From DAISIK01 sp036822055 (GTDB taxonomy: Bacteria > Verrucomicrobiota > Verrucomicrobiia > Opitutales > Puniceicoccaceae): DNA of 64,000 nucleotides. The notes beneath the pieces are model-generated. The model was given only the letters and a program-made list of their open reading frames with translations, searched no databases and had not been told where the DNA came from. Both the position numbers and the translations under genes were made by a program. The stretch is taken from contig DAISIK010000009.1 in NCBI GenBank assembly GCA_036822055.1, forward strand, positions 1 through 64,000, written 5' to 3'. Shown here piece after piece: positions 60,155-64,000 of the stretch. Each line of letters opens with the position of its first letter. Within the stretch, counting starts at the first letter, position 1.

Positions 60155-60189
60155 TAAAAATAAAAAAGCCCCCGGGGATTCCGGGGGCT
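60155..60189 (-). terminator. Rho-independent terminator after pgk
   Basis: A perfect 9-bp GC stem, AGCCCCCGG (60167-60175) and CCGGGGGCT (60181-60189), is followed on the minus strand by TTTTTTATTTTTA. It separates pgk from tpiA. Confidence 0.92.
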
Positions 60190-60223
60190 AGTGGACGCTT
60201 TAAAAGCTTGGGGGTGGCGACCT

Positions 60224-61426
60224 TCAGGCTTGGTCGAGGGCTGCCACTCCGGGAAGTTCTTTGCCTTCCAGAAATTCCAGAGAGGCCCCGCCGCCGGTGC
60301 TCATGAAGGTGACTTTGTCGCCATAGCCGCCCTTTTTGATGGCCTTTACGGAGTCACCTCCGCCGATGATGGAGGTGATTCCGGGGGTTTGGGCAATGGT
60401 TTCAGCGATGGCGAAGGTGCCCTTGGCGCAGTCTTTGATTTCAAAGATACCCATGGGGCCATTCCAGAGGACAGTCTTGGAGCGAGCGACCTCGGCGGCG
60501 AAGAGCTTGACCGTCTCGGGGCCGATATCGACACCTTCCCAGCCGTCTTCAATATTGCCGGAGGCAATCTTTTGGTTGCCGACTGTTTTGGCGCCGAAGT
60601 CGAGAGCATCAACGGTCAGGTTGTCGACGGGGAGGAGGAACTTGACGCCCTTCTCCTTTGCTTTGGCGAGGGCCGATTTGGCGATTTCCACTTTATCGGG
60701 TTCGCTCAGGCTATTGCCGACGGTACGGCCTTCGGCGAGGGCGAAGGTGTAGGCCATGGCGCCACCGATGAGCATGCAATCCGCCTTATCGAGGAGTGCA
60801 TCGATGACCATGATCTTATCGCTGACCTTGGCTCCTCCGAGGATGACGGTGAAGGGACGCTCTGGATGGGCAGTTTTTTCACCGAGGTAGGCGAGCTCCT
60901 TGCCGATGAGGTAACCGGCGAGGCAGGGCGAGAGGAAGGCGGTGACTCCGGCAGTGGAGGCGTGGGCGCGGTGGGCGGTGCCGAAGGCGTCGTTGACATA
61001 GGCATCAGCGAGCGAGGCAAGAGCACGGGAGAACTCCGCATCGTTGGCTTCCTCCCCGGGGTGGAAGCGGAGGTTCTCGAGGAGCAAAACTCCGCCGGGC
61101 TGAAGGGCGGCGGCAGCTTTTTGAGCTGATTCCCCGACACAGTCCTCGGCAAAGGCAACGGGCAGGTTGAGCTTGCTGGCCAGATCGGCAGCGACCGGAC
61201 GCAGGGTGTACTTCGGATTGGCCTGCCCGTCCGGTCGACCGAGGTGAGAAGCGAGGATGAGGCTACAGCCCCGCTTTAAAAGAGCTTCAATGGTGGGGAG
61301 GGCAGCGGTTATTCGGGAATCGTCGGAGACGGTTCCCTCGCTAGTCACGGGGACGTTGAAATCCACCCGGAGGAGGATCTTTTTTCCGGAAAGGTCGACA
61401 TCGTCGATAGTCAAGGTTTTTGGCAT
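60224..61426 (-). CDS. pgk: Phosphoglycerate kinase
   Basis: This 400-residue enzyme makes ATP from 1,3-bisphosphoglycerate. Hallmarks: RVDFNVP near residue 21, SHLGRPDG, LENLRFHPGEEAND, DAFGTAHRAHAST and VILGGAKVSDKI, the adenine-binding region LWNGPMGIFE, and IGGGDSVKAI with TGGGASLEFLEG near the C-terminus. It follows gap on the same strand, but a terminator hairpin lies between them. Confidence 0.97.
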   Translation of the reverse strand: MPKTLTIDDVDLSGKKILLRVDFNVPVTSEGTVSDDSRITAALPTIEALLKRGCSLILASHLGRPDGQANPKYTLRPVAADLASKLNLPVAFAEDCVGESAQKAAAALQPGGVLLLENLRFHPGEEANDAEFSRALASLADAYVNDAFGTAHRAHASTAGVTAFLSPCLAGYLIGKELAYLGEKTAHPERPFTVILGGAKVSDKIMVIDALLDKADCMLIGGAMAYTFALAEGRTVGNSLSEPDKVEIAKSALAKAKEKGVKFLLPVDNLTVDALDFGAKTVGNQKIASGNIEDGWEGVDIGPETVKLFAAEVARSKTVLWNGPMGIFEIKDCAKGTFAIAETIAQTPGITSIIGGGDSVKAIKKGGYGDKVTFMSTGGGASLEFLEGKELPGVAALDQA

Positions 61427-61470
61427 GATCTGAATTGGATTGATGGGTGATGAAAAAGGAAGGTACGGAT

Positions 61471-61507
61471 TAAAAAAAAGCCACCCAGGTATGAGCTGGG
61501 CGACTTT
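61471..61507 (-). terminator. Rho-independent terminator after gap
   Basis: Arms AAAGCCACCCAG (61477-61488) and CTGGGCGACTTT (61496-61507) pair over 12 bases with two G-T wobbles and a 7-base loop. On the minus strand it is followed by a run of T (TTTTT before ATCC). It lies between the gap stop and the pgk start. Confidence 0.82.
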
Positions 61508-61550
61508 TGAAAGGGGGCGGCCGCTGTGGCCAGGATTTCCTCCTATAAAC

Positions 61551-62576
61551 TTAGAGGAACTTGGCTACCTTCTGGACGAGCTCGACGCAGCGATTACTGT
61601 AGCCCCACTCGTTATCGTACCAGGAGACGAGTTTGAAGAAGGTATCATTGAGGCCAACTCCTGAACCCGCGTCGAAGATCGAGCTGAGGGGATCGTGGAT
61701 GAAGTCGCTGCTCACCACTTCGTCGGCAGTGTAGCCGAGGATTCCCTTGAGCGAACCTTCGGAGGCCTCCAGCATCTTGGCGCAGATTTCCTCGTAGGAG
61801 GTGGACTTTTCAGTTTTGACGGTCAAGTCGACCACCGAGACGGTGGGAGTGGGAACGCGGAAGGCCATGCCCGTAAGCTTGCCTTGCACTTCGGGAAGGA
61901 CGAGGCCAACGGCCTTGGCGGCTCCGGTGGTCGAAGGAATGATGTTGATGGCAGCAGAGCGGCCACCTTTCCAATCCTTGCGGCTCGGACCGTCAACCGT
62001 CTTTTGGGTAGCGGTGTAGCTGTGGACGGTGGTCATGAGACCTTCAACAATGCCGAAGTTGTCGAGCACAACTTTGGTGAAGGGTGCGAGGCAGTTGGTG
62101 GTGCAGCTGGCGTTGGAAATGATGTTGTGGGAGGAGTCGAGGGTCTGGTCGTTCACCCCGATGACCACCGTTTTCACTCCGGCGCCTTTTCCGGGGGCGG
62201 AGATGATGACCTTCTTGGCTCCTGCGTCGAGGTGACCTTTGGCGAGGGTATCCTCGACGAAAAGTCCGGTGGATTCGATGACTACGTCGACGCCGAGATC
62301 TCCCCAACCGAGGGCGGCAGGGCCTTCGCGAACGGAGAGAGACTTGATCGTCTTGCCATTCACGATCAACGTATCGTCATCCGGAGCTTCGACGGTTCCG
62401 TTGAAGCGACCTTGGATGGAGTCGTACTTGAGAAGGTAGGCGAGATTGTCGGCCGGGACGAGGTCGTTGATGGCAACGACCTCAATGTCGCTTCCGAGAA
62501 GACCTTTGTCCACGATGGCGCGGAAGACGAGGCGACCGATACGGCCGAATCCATTAATTCCGATTCTTGTCGGCAT
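61551..62576 (-). CDS. gap: Glyceraldehyde-3-phosphate dehydrogenase
   Basis: This 341-residue glycolytic enzyme begins RIGINGFGRIGRLVFRA. The active-site Cys158 is in SNASCTTNCLAP, and the His base is in TTVHSYTATQ. The C-terminal substrate-binding RAAINIIPSTTGAAKAV (as RSAAINIIPSTTGAAKAV) and WYDNEWGYSNR are present. AAGGA lies 9 bases before the ATG as ribosome binding site. It leads the gap, pgk, tpiA array read leftward, each gene with its own signals. Confidence 0.97.
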   Translation of the reverse strand: MPTRIGINGFGRIGRLVFRAIVDKGLLGSDIEVVAINDLVPADNLAYLLKYDSIQGRFNGTVEAPDDDTLIVNGKTIKSLSVREGPAALGWGDLGVDVVIESTGLFVEDTLAKGHLDAGAKKVIISAPGKGAGVKTVVIGVNDQTLDSSHNIISNASCTTNCLAPFTKVVLDNFGIVEGLMTTVHSYTATQKTVDGPSRKDWKGGRSAAINIIPSTTGAAKAVGLVLPEVQGKLTGMAFRVPTPTVSVVDLTVKTEKSTSYEEICAKMLEASEGSLKGILGYTADEVVSSDFIHDPLSSIFDAGSGVGLNDTFFKLVSWYDNEWGYSNRCVELVQKVAKFL

Positions 62577-62716
62577 GGTTGTAGTTCCTTTTTAGTATTA
62601 GTGTTCTTAATCTTGGCGTCGCGCTTTTTAAGACACGATTCCTTGATGATTCTCTCAATGCCAAGGTTGGCAAGTAGAAAGGTTTTCTGGCGGCAATGTT
62701 TTTAGAAGGCGGTTGA

Positions 62717-64000
62717 TCAGTATTCGAAAGTGACGGGTCCTTGGTAGGTGAAAACCTGGAGGATGCCTCCGGAAGCAAGGATGGTGAGACCCTCGTAAGA
62801 CTCCCCGGCCACTGGCTTAATTGGCAAAATGTAGGGTGGGTCGGTAGCGAGGAGTTGCTCGTAGGTAACGGAGTCGACGCCTTCATCGAGCATGAACTGC
62901 ATGCCGGCGCTAGAGATCATGCGAAGGTTGTTGATCACGGTCTTTTCTTCTGATTGCGCTCGCACCTGATGAAAGGCGGGAACCGCCATGGCCGACAGGA
63001 GCCCCACCTGGATCGGATTGAAGAAGGCGAGGGAGAGCAGGTTTCGCTTGTGGCTATTCAGCTCGTTGCTGAACACGAGGATTCCGTCCTCAAGGTTTTG
63101 GGAAACGGATGCACTTCCCACCGGATAAATCGGTAGAAGAGCTGAGATGACGGCAGTAACGGCTTCGACCTCGTCGTCATCATCGCGAGCCAGTTGGAGG
63201 AGAAGGGTTTGAAGAACTTGATTCAACTGTGGGCTGAAATAGCTAAGGCCGTTTCCATTGTCGGGGAGTCCGATCGAAGCGTCCTTCCAGCCAGGGCCCT
63301 GGCGGAGCGTTTCAGCAGGGCTGCCGGTGAGCAAGCGGGGGTGGCTGACGAAGGTAAGGGAATTGGCCTGGCTGTCGACCTTGAGGGTGAGGTCGAGTTG
63401 GTTGAGACCGCTGATGGATGGATCCTCCGGGACAGGAATCTTAACTTCGAAACCGTTTTCAAGCTCGGTGAGGGGGAGACCCAATTCCATGATCTGAGGC
63501 TTTAGTTTGGTGATGAGACCGGCGAGGGACTCGATCCGGAAAAAGAAGTGGATTTGGGGAATTTCCACGGGAAGATCTCCCGATTGAAAAACGATTTTCC
63601 CGGACTCATCGAAATCAATCCAGAGGAAGATGCGGGTATCCAACTGGTTGAGGATGTCGAGGGTGGTAATGGGAGTTCCGGGAATGGGGGTGACTGCCGC
63701 GGCAGTCCAACCGCCACGTCCTAGATCACCGGCGGCCGCCTCGGCCAAATTGCCGATGATCTCGTTGAGGACCTTAAAGTTGAAGTCAGTTTCGATGGCG
63801 AGATCAGCGGTGGCGGGAGCGATTTCGAGGATGCGAAAGGGAGCTGGTTGGCCGCCGGAAATTCGAAATAGTCCCTCGCGTCCGCCGGGAGTGTAGAAAA
63901 AGGTGCGGTTGTGGAAGCGGTTTTCGTCGAGGCGGTGGGAGCTCAGGCCGACCCCATGAAGGTTGGTCAGGCCGAGATGTTCGAAGTATTGGATGACTTC
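62717..64000 (-). CDS. Partial protein with pilin-like C-terminus, running off the right edge
   Basis: The reading frame stays open without a stop from 62717 to the window edge, so at least 427 residues are visible and the start is outside. I do not recognise the N-terminal part (TFFYTPGGREGLF...AIETDFNFKVLNEIIGNLAEA). The middle resembles a lipid-binding or DUF3352-like repeat region without clear motifs. The last 110 residues match the shape of a type IV pilin or pseudopilin: hydrophobic AMAVPAFHQVRAQSEEKTVINNLR, then YEQLLATDPPYI and VAGESYEGLTI. This stretch is normally N-terminal after a prepilin peptidase site. Here it lies at the C-terminus, so it may be a fused or decayed pilin domain. 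Confidence 0.55.
   Translation of the reverse strand, partial: EVIQYFEHLGLTNLHGVGLSSHRLDENRFHNRTFFYTPGGREGLFRISGGQPAPFRILEIAPATADLAIETDFNFKVLNEIIGNLAEAAAGDLGRGGWTAAAVTPIPGTPITTLDILNQLDTRIFLWIDFDESGKIVFQSGDLPVEIPQIHFFFRIESLAGLITKLKPQIMELGLPLTELENGFEVKIPVPEDPSISGLNQLDLTLKVDSQANSLTFVSHPRLLTGSPAETLRQGPGWKDASIGLPDNGNGLSYFSPQLNQVLQTLLLQLARDDDDEVEAVTAVISALLPIYPVGSASVSQNLEDGILVFSNELNSHKRNLLSLAFFNPIQVGLLSAMAVPAFHQVRAQSEEKTVINNLRMISSAGMQFMLDEGVDSVTYEQLLATDPPYILPIKPVAGESYEGLTILASGGILQVFTYQGPVTFEY

Noticed and set aside
1..64000. CRISPR array, prophage, insertion sequence or rRNA
   Set aside because: I saw no regular repeat-spacer pattern, transposase or integrase gene, or rRNA-like sequence.

Overview
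The window is a gene-dense, roughly 55-60 % GC stretch of a bacterial chromosome. I see no rRNA, tRNA, CRISPR array, prophage or insertion sequence. The gene content points to Verrucomicrobiota, probably an Opitutae/Puniceicoccales-like fermentative marine or sediment bacterium. Evidence for this is a secreted GH10 xylanase and acetyl-esterase, an SHD1-like secreted protein, a eukaryote-type (GSII) glutamine synthetase, a Na+-pumping methylmalonyl-CoA decarboxylase cluster for propionate formation, and pyruvate phosphate dikinase. The placement is an inference from gene content, not from a marker gene.

Layout. 0-10 kb: two secreted proteins, a GH10 xylanase, pyruvate phosphate dikinase with a strong terminator, tatC, a BrkB/YihY membrane protein and a GYF-domain membrane protein. 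10-17.1 kb: a NUDIX hydrolase, then a tightly spaced minus-strand group read from 17.1 to 10.6 kb: hybrid histidine kinase, REC-histidine kinase, an unrecognised protein with a kinase-like signature, and a Cas4-like nuclease/DinG-type helicase fusion. 17.2-27.3 kb: a near-complete succinate-to-propionate pathway, with divergent operons for CoA transferase, methylmalonyl-CoA decarboxylase subunits and epimerase on one side and both mutase subunits on the other. 27.3-31.4 kb: fmt, a GAF histidine kinase and an LptF/G permease. 31.4-35.1 kb: pyrE and a three-gene group of ketosynthase, acyl carrier protein and CrtI-like oxidoreductase. 35-38.7 kb: a small kinase-like protein, GSII behind a good sigma-54-like promoter, an ADP-ribosylglycohydrolase homologue and a DapF homologue lacking both catalytic cysteines. 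38.8-44.2 kb: a family-B DNA polymerase, a kinase-fold protein with degraded catalytic residues, and comM. 44.4-50.4 kb: hisH, citrate synthase, then an Mla-type lipid transport operon ending in trmL. 50.5-57.2 kb: HAD phosphatase, recD2, sucCD, a DUF2959 lipoprotein and galE. 57.2-64 kb: acetyl-esterase, FAD oxidoreductase, tpiA-pgk-gap (read gap, pgk, tpiA, with terminators after gap and pgk), and a partial pilin-tailed protein running off the right edge.

How it works together. PpdK, the gap-pgk-tpiA glycolytic set, citrate synthase and SucCD feed C4 acids and succinyl-CoA. The CoA transferase, mutase, epimerase and Na+-pumping decarboxylase would turn succinate into propionate while conserving energy as a sodium gradient. 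The xylanase and acetyl-esterase would supply sugars from acetylated xylan-like polymers. Several proteins depart from their families at key residues (the DapF homologue, the kinase-fold proteins). These, together with the regulated nuclease-helicase group at 10.6-17.1 kb, are the least explained parts.
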